A DNA stretch of 64,000 bases from Sphingobacteriales bacterium (lineage in GTDB: Bacteria; Bacteroidota; Bacteroidia; Chitinophagales; UBA2359), in the NCBI GenBank assembly GCA_016706405.1, contig JADJJT010000002.1, forward strand, positions 868,001 through 932,000. Reading direction: 5' to 3'. Every line of letters begins with the position of its first letter. Position 1 is the first letter of the stretch. The notes beneath the pieces were generated by a model. It saw nothing but the letters and a program-made list of their open reading frames with translations, was not told where the DNA came from and did not search any database. Positions 44,305-53,614 of the stretch are shown here, piece by piece. The position numbers and the translations under genes are program-made.

Positions 44305-45747
44305 ATGGTAAAGAGTAAGCCGGTTCAAATATTGCGTTCATTTAATACAAAAGAACTTAAACGGTTTGATGAGTACATTAATAGTCCTTATTGGAAACAT
44401 CCGGTTGCCGGCATAGCCCTGTATAAAATTTTGCGCAAACAGCATCCGGAATTTCCGGAAAGCCAAACTACCCGCCAGCGCATTTTCAGGCAATTATTTC
44501 CCAAAGAAACTTTTAGCGAACAACGCCTTCGTTATGCTATGAGCGACCTGACTAAAATGCTCGAGCAATTTATTACCCAACAAAATTTTAACGAGGCTAT
44601 AAAGCAACAGAACCCCTTTTTACACCGCGCCTATGCCTCCCTAAAATTAGACAAGTTTTTTTACCAAAGTATTAACGAGCTAATAGTAAAAACATCTCAA
44701 AGCGCACTGCGCGATGGGCAATATCATTTGAATATGTATTTGCTCGAACAAGAAAAATACGATTTTGTTTCGCAGCGCAATAATTATGCTATTGATGAAC
44801 TAAGCCAAATGCTGCTTAATTTAGATACGTTTTATATCGCTAATAAACTTCGGTATGTTTGCGAGTTTGTTAATAACCGAAACGTTTTTAGTGTTGATTA
44901 CCCCGACCCGCTTTTTTGGGAGGCCATAGTTAATTACGTAGATACTAATTTGCTTAACCAGCCGCCAACCATCCGGGTATATAGGCAGGTTTTACTTACC
45001 CTTACCAATTTTGAAACCGAATCATATTACCACGAATTGCTATATTTGCTTAGACAATTCGATATGGCTTTTAGCAAAACCGAACTGCACGATATTTACA
45101 CTTATGCCTGCAATTACTGTGTACGGCAAATAAATAGCGGCAATGAAAAATATATATCCGAATTGTTTAAATTAAGTAAAACCTTGCTCGAAAACGAAAT
45201 ATTAACCGTGTCGGGCGAATTGTCGGAGTGGTGGTATAAAAATATCGTCAATTTGTCTTTGCGATTAAACGATTTTGACTTTGCTAAACAGTTTATCGAA
45301 CAGTATAAAAAATGGCTGCCTGCCGAAAGTCGCGAAAACGCTTATCACTTTAATTTAGCTTATTACCATTTTTTTCAAAAACAATTCGGTCATACTGTCG
45401 AATTACTTAACCAAGTTGAGTTTACCGACACCTACTACCATTTGGACACCAAAATTTTATTGGTAAAATGTTATTACGAGTTAGACGAGGCGATAGCCCT
45501 TTTTGGCATTATAGAAACCCTGAAACTTTATTTGCTGCGCAACAAAATGGCATCGCTGGCCAACAAACAAGTGTATAATCAATTTTTAGGGCATGTTAAA
45601 AAACTTATGCGAATTAAATTAGGCAGCCGCTCATCCTTGCAAAATTTGCGCCATCAAATTGTAAGCAGCAACAAACCCAATGCTTTATCGAGTTGGTTAA
45701 TTGAGAAAATGGATGAGTTAACAATCCGGAAGGATAAACGGGGGTAA
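44305..45747 (+). CDS. Large helical hypothetical protein
   Basis: 480 aa from ATG 44305 (MVKSKPVQILRSFNTKELKRF); the 28 residues before it in the longer frame are hydrophobic and unlikely to be coding. Almost entirely alpha-helical with many Leu/Tyr/Phe-containing helices, like a TPR or other helical repeat array, but without clear TPR consensus. N-terminal part FDEYINSPYWKHPVAGIALYKIL may be its own module. I have seen similar proteins only as Bacteroidota hypotheticals. Followed by ctpA on the same strand after 207 nt. Confidence 0.7.
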   Translation: MVKSKPVQILRSFNTKELKRFDEYINSPYWKHPVAGIALYKILRKQHPEFPESQTTRQRIFRQLFPKETFSEQRLRYAMSDLTKMLEQFITQQNFNEAIKQQNPFLHRAYASLKLDKFFYQSINELIVKTSQSALRDGQYHLNMYLLEQEKYDFVSQRNNYAIDELSQMLLNLDTFYIANKLRYVCEFVNNRNVFSVDYPDPLFWEAIVNYVDTNLLNQPPTIRVYRQVLLTLTNFETESYYHELLYLLRQFDMAFSKTELHDIYTYACNYCVRQINSGNEKYISELFKLSKTLLENEILTVSGELSEWWYKNIVNLSLRLNDFDFAKQFIEQYKKWLPAESRENAYHFNLAYYHFFQKQFGHTVELLNQVEFTDTYYHLDTKILLVKCYYELDEAIALFGIIETLKLYLLRNKMASLANKQVYNQFLGHVKKLMRIKLGSRSSLQNLRHQIVSSNKPNALSSWLIEKMDELTIRKDKRG

Positions 45748-45954
45748 AAGACTTTTTTATCGCTCAAAAATAAAAATTCCGGATATTATTGCCATAATGC
45801 TGTATCCGGATAAATCTGTTGAAATCTTCAAATAGTATTTAATTTTCGTTAAATAAAAGGTAATTAGTGGTTTTGCAAGCAATTTTTCGGAATTTTGCAC
45901 CGTTATTTTGCGTTATAGTATTATATTTTTATATTTTTTTGATTTTTTTAGATT

Positions 45955-47598
45955 ATGCAGTTAAAACCCAAAGCCAATTTTAATGTTTTTTTGCCCTTGT
46001 TGTTAGCGGTTGTTCTGGTTATTGGCATGCAAATAGGGTTTAAAATGTACGAGCCATTTAAAGGCAAAGTTTCAAGTTCGGGTAAAGATTCAACGAGTAA
46101 TAAATTAGCCGATATACAAGAGGTTTTTAATTATATTGATGCTAAATATGTGGACGATATTACCAGCGACGCCCTTATTGAAGACGTAATACAACAAGCC
46201 TTGCACGACCTTGACCCCCACTCGAGCTATATACCGGCAAGCGAATTAGGCGAAGTTAACGAGGGGCTTCAGGGTAATTTTGATGGTATAGGTGTTGAGT
46301 TTTCGATTGTGAGCGACACCATTGTAGTTATTACCGCTATTGCCGGAGGCCCATCGGAAAAATTAGGTATTACCGCCGGCGATAAAATTATAAAAATTGA
46401 AGATACAATTGTAGCCGGTGTTAAAATTACCAACGATAAAGTTACCAGTCGTTTGCGCGGAGAGCGTGGCACATCGGTAAAAATTAGTGTTTACCGACAA
46501 GGTGTGCCCGACTTAATGGATTTTGAAATCACACGCGACGAAATTCCGATTTACAGTTTAGATGCCAGCTATATAATGTCCAACAAAGTAGGCTACATTA
46601 AAATTAACAGATTTAGTGCCACTACATACAACGAATTTGCCGAAGCTTTGTACAACCTGAACGAGCAAGGTATGGAACGCCTTATTTTAGATTTAAGACA
46701 AAACCCCGGCGGCTATTTAACGGCTGCCGTAAATATGGTTGATGAATTTTTGCCCGACGACAACCTTATAGTTTATACCGAAGGCCGCAAAGTCAAACGT
46801 AAAGAATACTACTCGAAACGGCGCGGCATGTTTGAAAACGGCCCTTTAGTAATACTTATTGATGAAGGCTCGGCATCGGCCAGCGAAATTGTGGCAGGTG
46901 CTATACAAGATTGGGATAGAGGGCTGATTGTTGGCCGCCGTTCGTTTGGCAAAGGCCTGGTACAAGAGCAATACGAGCTTAGCAATAAAGCTGCGCTTCG
47001 TTTAACTATTGCCAGATATTATACACCATCTGGGCGAAGTATTCAAAAACCATACGTAGGTAACCAAGACCGCGAATCGTATGATGACGAAATTAAAAAA
47101 CGCTTCGATGATGGCGAATTATTTCATCCGGATAGTTTAAAAAACATGCCCGACTCGTTAAAATTTGAAACAAAAATTGAAAAACGCATTGTTTATGGCG
47201 GCGGCGGCATTATGCCCGATGTGTATGTTCCGTTAGATACCACCAACACCACGCCTATGCTATTACGCGCACGTGTGTTAGTGCCCCGCTATATTTACGA
47301 TTATTACAGTAATCATAAAACCGAGTTTGCCCAATATAGTAACGGCAATACCTTTGATGCTTTTAAAAATAATTTTACAGTTACCCCTGCCATGTGGAAT
47401 GGGTTTAAGACTTTAGTACAAAAAGAGGTAAAAAAAGGCTATTCAGAAACTAATCTCAACCAAGATAAAAACGACCTGCAACTAATGATGAAAGCTTATT
47501 TAGCCAGACAATTGTATAAAGCCGACAAATTTTATCCTATTATTTACGATATTGATAAAGGCTTAAAAAAGGCCTACGAAGAAATTATGAAAATGTAA
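45955..47598 (+). CDS. ctpA: S41-family carboxy-terminal processing protease
   Basis: Tail-specific protease of the periplasm. N-terminal anchor/signal helix (about 10-28), a PDZ domain (about 100-195, GIGVEFSIVSDTIVVITAI) and the catalytic core with Ser308 in EGSASASE and Lys333 in SFGKGLVQ, the Ser-Lys dyad of the family. A C-terminal extension of about 130 residues. 547 aa, as usual in Bacteroidota. Confidence 0.94.
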   Translation: MQLKPKANFNVFLPLLLAVVLVIGMQIGFKMYEPFKGKVSSSGKDSTSNKLADIQEVFNYIDAKYVDDITSDALIEDVIQQALHDLDPHSSYIPASELGEVNEGLQGNFDGIGVEFSIVSDTIVVITAIAGGPSEKLGITAGDKIIKIEDTIVAGVKITNDKVTSRLRGERGTSVKISVYRQGVPDLMDFEITRDEIPIYSLDASYIMSNKVGYIKINRFSATTYNEFAEALYNLNEQGMERLILDLRQNPGGYLTAAVNMVDEFLPDDNLIVYTEGRKVKRKEYYSKRRGMFENGPLVILIDEGSASASEIVAGAIQDWDRGLIVGRRSFGKGLVQEQYELSNKAALRLTIARYYTPSGRSIQKPYVGNQDRESYDDEIKKRFDDGELFHPDSLKNMPDSLKFETKIEKRIVYGGGGIMPDVYVPLDTTNTTPMLLRARVLVPRYIYDYYSNHKTEFAQYSNGNTFDAFKNNFTVTPAMWNGFKTLVQKEVKKGYSETNLNQDKNDLQLMMKAYLARQLYKADKFYPIIYDIDKGLKKAYEEIMKM

Positions 47599-47754
47599 AA
47601 AAAAGTTTTTCTTTTATCTTTACGGTTTGCTTGCCTTTACATTTTTTTGCATGGCTCAACAACAACTATTTAGCAATCGAAAGAATTGATGTAGGCATTA
47701 AACAAATAAAGCCAATTCCGGATGTTTTTTTGTTTAATTGGGGCTAATTATTTT

Positions 47755-48366
47755 TTAATAACCGCCTGTAAAAATATCTGTTTTTTGCAAATCCATTTGT
47801 AAGGGTAACAAATCAAGTTCTTCTTTAAGTTTTCCATCCTGATAAATGTCAATTCGGTTTAACATTAAAGCCTCTCCTTTGTTGTTGTAGCGGTACATAA
47901 CGCCAAACTGCCTCGAAACCAAGGCATATTCACCAATTCCGGTATCTTTGTTGGGTTCTGTTGCTGTATAAGCGCGGTATATGGTGCGGTCGTATTTACG
48001 AAAAGGGATACTAACCGAATGGTATCTGCGAACTACGTATTGCCCAAGTGTCCACTCTTTTTCGGTGGTAGAGCCAAATTGCGGCATTATAGTGTAAATA
48101 AGCGAGTCGCTAAGTTTAAACTCCTGCGAAACAGCATCTTTATTGGTGTACGAAAACAAGCCCCGGTCGCCAAAATAAATCATCGTGTCTATATATACTT
48201 TGCTGTCGCCCATGGCCGCCATATTTGTCCAATACCGAACCTCGTATAAAGCACCGGGCAAAACCGCCAAATCTTTGGCAGCTGTTCCCCCCTTTTGGGC
48301 AAACAAATTTCCGGAAAATAAAACTGAAAGACAGATTAAAAATAACAGATGATATAAATGTTTCAT
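47755..48366 (-). CDS. Secreted hypothetical protein
   Basis: 203 aa from ATG 48366 (MKHLYHLLFLICLSVLFSGNLFAQ signal peptide); the longer frame starts 22 residues earlier without support. The mature part is beta-rich (YEVRYWTNMAAMGDSKVYIDTMIYFGDRGLFSY) with repeated short strands and ends FTGGY. No lipobox (no Cys at the cleavage site) and no T9SS domain, so it is probably periplasmic. Family not recognised. Divergent from recO. Confidence 0.65.
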   Translation of the reverse strand: MKHLYHLLFLICLSVLFSGNLFAQKGGTAAKDLAVLPGALYEVRYWTNMAAMGDSKVYIDTMIYFGDRGLFSYTNKDAVSQEFKLSDSLIYTIMPQFGSTTEKEWTLGQYVVRRYHSVSIPFRKYDRTIYRAYTATEPNKDTGIGEYALVSRQFGVMYRYNNKGEALMLNRIDIYQDGKLKEELDLLPLQMDLQKTDIFTGGY

Positions 48367-48471
48367 TTTAAAAATTTTATTAAATTGATTACAAACAATA
48401 ATTCGGCAATATTCGACCAGCAAATTCGTCAAAAGTAAAACAACGGCAATTGCCTTGTTCTAAATTTTATG

Positions 48472-48479
48472 CAAAGATA
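48472..48479 (-). promoter_or_regulatory. Candidate -7 element (TATCTTTG on minus)
   Basis: CAAAGATA on the plus strand, about 105 nt upstream of the leftward gene start at 48366. A nearby CAAAAGTA at 48430-48437 is an alternative. Confidence 0.45.
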
Positions 48480-48625
48480 TTCTATAAAAATGAGTTTATC
48501 CGGATATACTGGTATGATTTTGGTTTTTGATTGCTATTTGGTGGCGTTCTCCTTGTTTTTTGTCTTAAATCAATTTCTCCTCAAGCGTTTGTTTCGCAAA
48601 AATATATATTAGTTATTCAATATTT

Positions 48626-48654
48626 TTGATTTTATAATTAACTTTGTATCTTTG
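48626..48654 (+). promoter_or_regulatory. Promoter of recO (TTG-N18-TATCTTTG) giving a near-leaderless mRNA
   Basis: TTG at 48626-48628, TATCTTTG at 48647-48654. The ATG chosen for recO is at 48665, about 10 nt after the -7 element, so the transcript should begin within a few bases of the start codon. Confidence 0.6.
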
Positions 48655-48664
48655 CCATTCATAC

Positions 48665-49468
48665 ATGTTACAACATTTACGCGGTATTGTTTTAAAAACG
48701 ATTAAAACCGGCGAAACCACTTTGCTGGTGCATATTTATACCGATTTATTCGGAATGCGCACTTATAGCGTAGCCGGAGCCCGAAGTGCAAAACACAACA
48801 AGGCTGCCTTATTACAACCGCTTTATTTGCTAAATTTGGTTGTTTACCACCGCGAAAATCGCGATATTAACCACCTTAAAGAGATGCAGTTGGCGATAAA
48901 TTATACCGAATTGCCCTTTTCAATGCATAAAATGGCAATAGCTATGTTTATTACCGAAGTATTGCACAAAACCTTAAAAGGCGAGCATCCAAACCTCGAA
49001 CTTTTCGATTGGTTAAGCCAGTATTTAACCTGGTTAGATACAACCACCACGCCTGTTGGCCATGTTCCGGTTAGTTTTTTATTGCAGTTAAGCCGTTTTT
49101 TGGGAATTTTACCTCTTAATAATTATCCACACAATTTTGATTCCTCAAATGACCTTGACAATGCCAATAACCAACCTCAAATAGCATGGCTGTTTCATTT
49201 AAACGAAGGTTTTTTTGTAAAACAACCTGCCAATAGCCATGGCAGTAAATTGTTAGATTCGGCTTTGCTACCCCATACCGAAAGCCATTATTTGGCAGCA
49301 TGGATGCAGGCTATTGATAACCCAACTCAAATAAATATTCCAAATACACCCGCTCAAATCCGGAAAAATTTATTATATGCCTTGCTTCGTTATTACAGGC
49401 TTCATATAGAAAATTTTGGCGAGCTACGCTCGGTAGCCGTATTGGCAAGCCTTTTTAATGACGTTTAA
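48665..49468 (+). CDS. recO: DNA repair protein RecO
   Basis: Helps load RecA on gapped DNA in the RecFOR pathway. Start at ATG 48665 (MLQHLRGIVLKTIKTGETTLLVHIYT), because the upstream in-frame ATG at 48644 overlaps the promoter. An N-terminal OB-fold with VYTxxxGxxxxxxxGARSAKH character precedes the helical C-terminal domain. The Cys cluster of zinc-binding RecO proteins is absent. 267 aa. Confidence 0.9.
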   Translation: MLQHLRGIVLKTIKTGETTLLVHIYTDLFGMRTYSVAGARSAKHNKAALLQPLYLLNLVVYHRENRDINHLKEMQLAINYTELPFSMHKMAIAMFITEVLHKTLKGEHPNLELFDWLSQYLTWLDTTTTPVGHVPVSFLLQLSRFLGILPLNNYPHNFDSSNDLDNANNQPQIAWLFHLNEGFFVKQPANSHGSKLLDSALLPHTESHYLAAWMQAIDNPTQINIPNTPAQIRKNLLYALLRYYRLHIENFGELRSVAVLASLFNDV

Positions 49469-49516
49469 TCAAATTAAATTTTTTTACTTAATAAAATAGT
49501 TTAACTTATTGTAATT

Positions 49517-50284
49517 ATGTTGCCAACTTGGTTTTTAATTTTGTTGCCGGTCATAGCGTTTCTATACGCAAGTGTAGGGCATGGTGGCGCAAGCGGTTAT
49601 TTGGCCTTAATGGGCTTGTTTGGTGTTAACCCTTCGTTTATGCGCCCAACAGCTTTGTTGTTAAATGTATTTGTGTCGGTTGGGGCGTTTGAGCAGTATG
49701 CGCGCCGAGGCTTTATGCGAGGGCATTGGACACTTTTTTGCTGGCTGTGTGCAGGGTCAATACCAGCCGCTTATTTGGGGGGCAAATTGGGTTTACCTAT
49801 AAGCAGCTACAAAGTTGTATTAGGTATTTTTTTACTTTTTCCTACAGCTTGGCTTATGGGTTTACAGCGTTACATACAAAAATTAGAGGCAAACCGAGCG
49901 CAAGATACGGCAAAGAAAGTACCGTATAATTGGGCCTTGGCTTTGATAATGGGCTTGGTCATAGGTTTTTTATCCGGATTGATAGGAATTGGTGGAGGAA
50001 TCATTTTATCGCCCATCTTAATATGGTTACAATGGACTACTGTTAAAGAAACCGCCCCAATTAGTGCTTTGTTTATTTTTTGTAATTCGATATCGGGCTT
50101 ATTTGGGGTGGAAAAAATAATAGTAATGCCACTACCCGAAATGACTTTAGTTGTAGGTTTAGCTTTGGGCGGCGGTTTATTGGGTGCTTATTTGGGTGCC
50201 AAACATTTTAACCAACCCACTTTAAAATGGCTTTTGGCTATTGTTTTGCTCATTGCCGCAGTTAAACTTATTTTTTCGGCCTAA
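49517..50284 (+). CDS. TauE/SafE-family permease, second member
   Basis: 255 aa with about eight transmembrane helices. The two repeat signatures are SVGHGGASGYLALMGLFG and GLIGIGGGIILSPILIWLQ. Different from the permease at 23702 (low visible identity outside the motifs). Substrate unknown; anion or organosulfur export is the family role. It follows recO after 48 nt and may share its transcript. Confidence 0.87.
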   Translation: MLPTWFLILLPVIAFLYASVGHGGASGYLALMGLFGVNPSFMRPTALLLNVFVSVGAFEQYARRGFMRGHWTLFCWLCAGSIPAAYLGGKLGLPISSYKVVLGIFLLFPTAWLMGLQRYIQKLEANRAQDTAKKVPYNWALALIMGLVIGFLSGLIGIGGGIILSPILIWLQWTTVKETAPISALFIFCNSISGLFGVEKIIVMPLPEMTLVVGLALGGGLLGAYLGAKHFNQPTLKWLLAIVLLIAAVKLIFSA

Positions 50285-50376
50285 ATAGCTCAAATAGTTT
50301 GTTTTAATAATGCGTAATCGTGCTTAGTGCAAAAAACTTACATGTATCCTTCGTCTCCTTAATCCCAAGGGATGGA

Positions 50377-50634
50377 TTACCACACCACCATTTTAACACC
50401 CTCTATCTCCGGATGGTTTTGAAGGCGGCAGTAATAAATTCCGGATGTAAAGTTGGCGGTGGTAAACGTGGTTGTCTCAAATCCGGATAAAGGAATGGTT
50501 TTAACCAACTGCCCTTGGGTGTTAAAAATCTCAAGGGTTTCGCCTTGTTTTATTAAATGGGAATAGTTGGGGTTGATGGTTAGGGTAGCCGTTTGGTGGG
50601 CGGGGTTGGGGGTTACTGCCCCTAATGCTCTCAA
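50377..50634 (-). pseudogene. T9SS sorting domain separated by a frameshift
   Basis: Encodes TPNPAHQTATLTINPNYSHL ... GIYYCRLQNHPEIEGVKMVVW, a type A sorting domain almost identical to the one at 2690-2935. It lies one frame away from the body ending at 50631 and has no signal peptide, so it cannot function alone. The apparent start is TTG. It is the 3' end of the gene at 50631-51983. Confidence 0.82.
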
Positions 50635-50640
50635 AGAGGG
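50393..50640 (-). repeat. Sorting-domain nucleotide repeat, copy 2
   Basis: About 250 bp nearly identical to 2690-2935; long identical runs are interrupted only by single substitutions, including at synonymous and nonsynonymous positions. The similarity ends at the GC-rich linker just upstream of TPNPAH. Confidence 0.8.
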
Positions 50641-51983
50641 AGAAACCCATGTTGTGGAGGCAGGGGAATGGCTGTGCTAACGCTGAAACTATCGCAGCCT
50701 AAGGTTTGGCAGGTTTCGCCGTTTTCGCCTACTTTAACCAACCACGCCGCCTGCCCTTGATAGTCAAATCCGGTTAGTAAATAACCGCCATTAGCCATGG
50801 TATCTATATCAAAAATATACTCGTGGTGGTTTATGTCCTCTGACCCTCTAATCTCCTTCACAAACAACACTTCGCCCTCGTAACTCAATTTATAGAGTAC
50901 CACTTTAAACACATTATATTCGTAGCGTACTACTATTGGTATTAGTATCCCTGTTTCTGTCATTAATGGGGAAGAACAAATGTCTGGTCCTTCATAAATT
51001 CCCAAAAAGTCGTTATAAACTCCAGCGGTAGGAGCATAATAAGTCGAATCCCAAAGCAATTCGCCTTCGGCATTTATATTGGCTAAATAGATGGTTTCTT
51101 GCAGGTCGTTAAAATTGGCTACCTGACCAAGCAAAAAATAGCTATTTGTTTTTTTACTATAATTTATATGCAGTATGCCTGTTTGTTTTTGGTTATAATA
51201 GGTTTTTTCCCAACTTATTTTGCCTTCCAAATCTATAAATATAAGATTACTATATCTTTTTATGCTTGTACCTGATACAACTTTTGAAACAGTTGGCACT
51301 AAATACCCCTTGCCTGGCACCTCGCTAAACCTATAACTGTAATTCTTTTTATAGGGGGCATAGCTTATATCCCATTCTAAATTACTTTCTTCATCAAATT
51401 TATATATTGTGGCATATATTATTGCTTTTTCATCAAAAGGGTTTAAGGTTTTATCGCTTGCCGACCCATTTATTATAAACCCTCCGTCATTGGTGGGGTT
51501 TATGCCATAAACACGTTCAAGTAGTTTGGTGCTCACTACTTTCTTGTTCCATATTTCTTTGCCGTTTTTATCTAATTTACTTACAAAAATATCATCGTTT
51601 TGGGTGGTAGTATCGTTTTTGCTATAAGCTACTAATATATCATCTTCGGTTGTGCTGCATATTGGAAAGAATGCGCCGTTACAATACCCTTCAGTTTCGG
51701 TTATAGGTTTTGCATCAATTATTTTTATCCATTTAAAATAGCCCCATAAATCAACTTTACAGATGTAAGAACTATAATGTTGGTAGTAGGTGCTGCCAAA
51801 TATACCCGTAAATAATGCTCCATCATTTAGCGGTATAGCACCGTAGGCTAATATATTTATGCTATCGGTTTTATAAGTTTTATTAAAAAAGGTTTGTAGG
51901 GTGTTTTGGGCTTGGGTTGTATTTGCGTATTGCAGGCTTGTTAATAGAACAAATGAATATATTGTAATATTGATTGTTCTCAT
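50631..51983 (-). CDS. T9SS-type secreted protein body, sorting domain lost by frameshift
   Basis: 450 aa: signal peptide (MRTINITIYSFVLLTSLQYANTTQAQ), then repeats such as DGGFIINGSASD and GGYLLTGFDYQGQAAWLVKVGENGETCQTLGCDS, the same ending as in the IS-split paralogue (AWLVKIDSLGQTC...GCDS). The frame stops at QHGFLPL inside the linker before the sorting domain. In the paralogue that linker is read through. As it stands, the product would be exported to the periplasm but not recognised by the T9SS. Either a real mutation or an assembly error. Confidence 0.83.
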   Translation of the reverse strand: MRTINITIYSFVLLTSLQYANTTQAQNTLQTFFNKTYKTDSINILAYGAIPLNDGALFTGIFGSTYYQHYSSYICKVDLWGYFKWIKIIDAKPITETEGYCNGAFFPICSTTEDDILVAYSKNDTTTQNDDIFVSKLDKNGKEIWNKKVVSTKLLERVYGINPTNDGGFIINGSASDKTLNPFDEKAIIYATIYKFDEESNLEWDISYAPYKKNYSYRFSEVPGKGYLVPTVSKVVSGTSIKRYSNLIFIDLEGKISWEKTYYNQKQTGILHINYSKKTNSYFLLGQVANFNDLQETIYLANINAEGELLWDSTYYAPTAGVYNDFLGIYEGPDICSSPLMTETGILIPIVVRYEYNVFKVVLYKLSYEGEVLFVKEIRGSEDINHHEYIFDIDTMANGGYLLTGFDYQGQAAWLVKVGENGETCQTLGCDSFSVSTAIPLPPQHGFLPL

Positions 51984-52217
51984 GGTATAAAGTTGTTTTT
52001 AACTATGAAATTTCGGCAGGCTCAATTCATCGTTTTTTTGAAGTTAAAAAATGGGTTTGGTTTCTGGTTTTTTATTCCGGATATTGTCTGAACCACTGAT
52101 GTAACGGATTAACGGATTAGCAAGATTTTGCAATTTCCCCTCCTCGGAGGGGCAGGGTGTGTTAATCTTCCGGATGAGGGAATTAGGGGCAAATACAAGG
52201 CGGTAAGCTTACGTTTA

Positions 52218-53263
52218 ACGTGAGTTCGGAGATTTACTTAGTAAATTTTAGCAAGATCTACTTGAGGTTTATTGGGGTAAAACTGATAGGCTACCAAGCT
52301 AGCGACTATATGGACAAAAGCATTCTGTGGTTTTCTGTGTCTGGTATGTTCTAAGTCAAAAGCCGAGGGTCAAAATATCATTAATGGCTTCAATCATAGG
52401 TCTTTTTTTCAATAAGAGCCTTTCTTCTAAGGACATTAGTCTGTTTTTCATATTCTTTTGACTTTGGTAATTATTTTTAGTCCTTTTTCAAAAAAGTTGT
52501 TCCATAAGGTAGTCAAATAGCCTTTATCGCCAAACAATGTGCCTGATATTTTCTCTAATAGCTTGTTTAAGAGGTCTTTACTATTGTCTGCCACCTGTCC
52601 TGTAGTCAAAGCAAAGTCCACGATTTGTCCTTTGTGATTGACTATCAGGTGGAGCTTAAAGCCGAAAAACCACCCCATAGAAGATTTTCCTTTCGAGGCG
52701 GTTTGAGCAAAAACTTTATGTTGCTTGGCTCGCAGCATGTCACAAACAGGTAGCGCTTTGGCATCTATGTAATAAATTCCTGTTTTTTCTGCTTGCTGGC
52801 AGGTTAATTTGGCTAAAATCGCCATAGGAAGAGCAACCCGTTCTATTAACTCTATAAAATAGTTGTAGGATGGGGCAGTAGGAAAATAGGTCTTTAAGTC
52901 ATTCAAAACCAATGCTTTATAGTAATATTCAAAACATTTATAGCCCGAATAGTGGTAGAAAATCAGAATCGTAAGTATCTCACTTTCCGAAATTTTGGGC
53001 ACTACTAAAGGCGTGGCATTGTTTTACCTTCGCTAAGCCAATGCTGAGCAACCCATTGTTGCATCAGCAAACAGGCATTATCTACAAAAAAAAATAATTC
53101 AAATAACATGGACACATCAAATTTTGTATCTTTGGACTTCATAAAAACAGGGGGTAGTATTGTTTGCAGTTTTGGACACTACAAAGATAACTATGCTCCT
53201 GTTTTTATTCCTATCAACTATACTAATCCCCCTATTTTTTATAGCTTAGCTCCGAATTCACGT
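52218..53263 (-). mobile_element. IS982-family insertion sequence, 1046 bp, decayed
   Basis: Terminal inverted repeats ACGTGAGTTCGGAG (left) and ACGTGAATTCGGAG (right, reverse complement), one mismatch in 14. The flanks TACGTTTA at 52210-52217 and 53264-53271 are an exact 8-bp target duplication. The transposase gene inside has several frameshifts, so the element is no longer autonomous. Confidence 0.9.
52238..53142 (-). pseudogene. Broken IS982-family transposase
   Basis: Pieces in order on the minus strand: a start at 53142 (MKSKDTKFDVSM ... WLSEGKTMPRL) ending in TAG; the central frame 53002-52448 with PKISESEILTILIFYH, catalytic Asp in YYIDAKALPVCD and LFGDKGYL; then NMKNRLMSLEERLLLKKRPMIE; then DLEHTRHRKPQNAFVHIVASL with the final Glu, ending at 52238. 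At least three frame changes are needed to read through. The whole is a recognisable IS982 transposase but nonfunctional. Confidence 0.88.
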
Positions 53264-53614
53264 TACGTTTAGTATTTACTCCTGCCCTTGCTTAAAGCGC
53301 GGCTGGTGCCGGCGCGGGAGGTGGTGGCAAGGTAGAAAATCATAGCAAATGGCCGTTAAATGGTGAGTTCTATATTGCCGCAATTTACGACATTTATTTT
53401 AAGTTGTATGTGTTTGAGTAAAAAAACCTAAGCTATCGGATCTTGGATTAAAGAGTTTTTAAGGTTTTGTTTGTACTAATTCCCTTGTTTCAAAGGGTTT
53501 TAGACTTAGGAAACTACGGACACATTAAACATTACTCCGGAAATTTTAAAAATTGCTGTAAATTGCGAAGTATATACTGTATGCTATTCAATAGTTTCAG
53601 ACATTTGTAAATTA

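Larger units (their letters stand above)
52027..53430. repeat. Dispersed intergenic repeat, copy B (interrupted by IS982)
   Basis: Aligns with 11584-11950 in two blocks, 52027-52217 and 53264-53430. In copy A the equivalent site reads GCGGCTTAGTATTTACC with no insertion, so copy A preserves the empty site. Both copies begin just upstream of a leftward T9SS gene. Confidence 0.75.

Noticed and set aside
47599..47754. Open frame after the ctpA stop (KKSFSFIFTV...)
   Set aside because: No start codon, about 50 codons, AT-rich; not supported as a gene.
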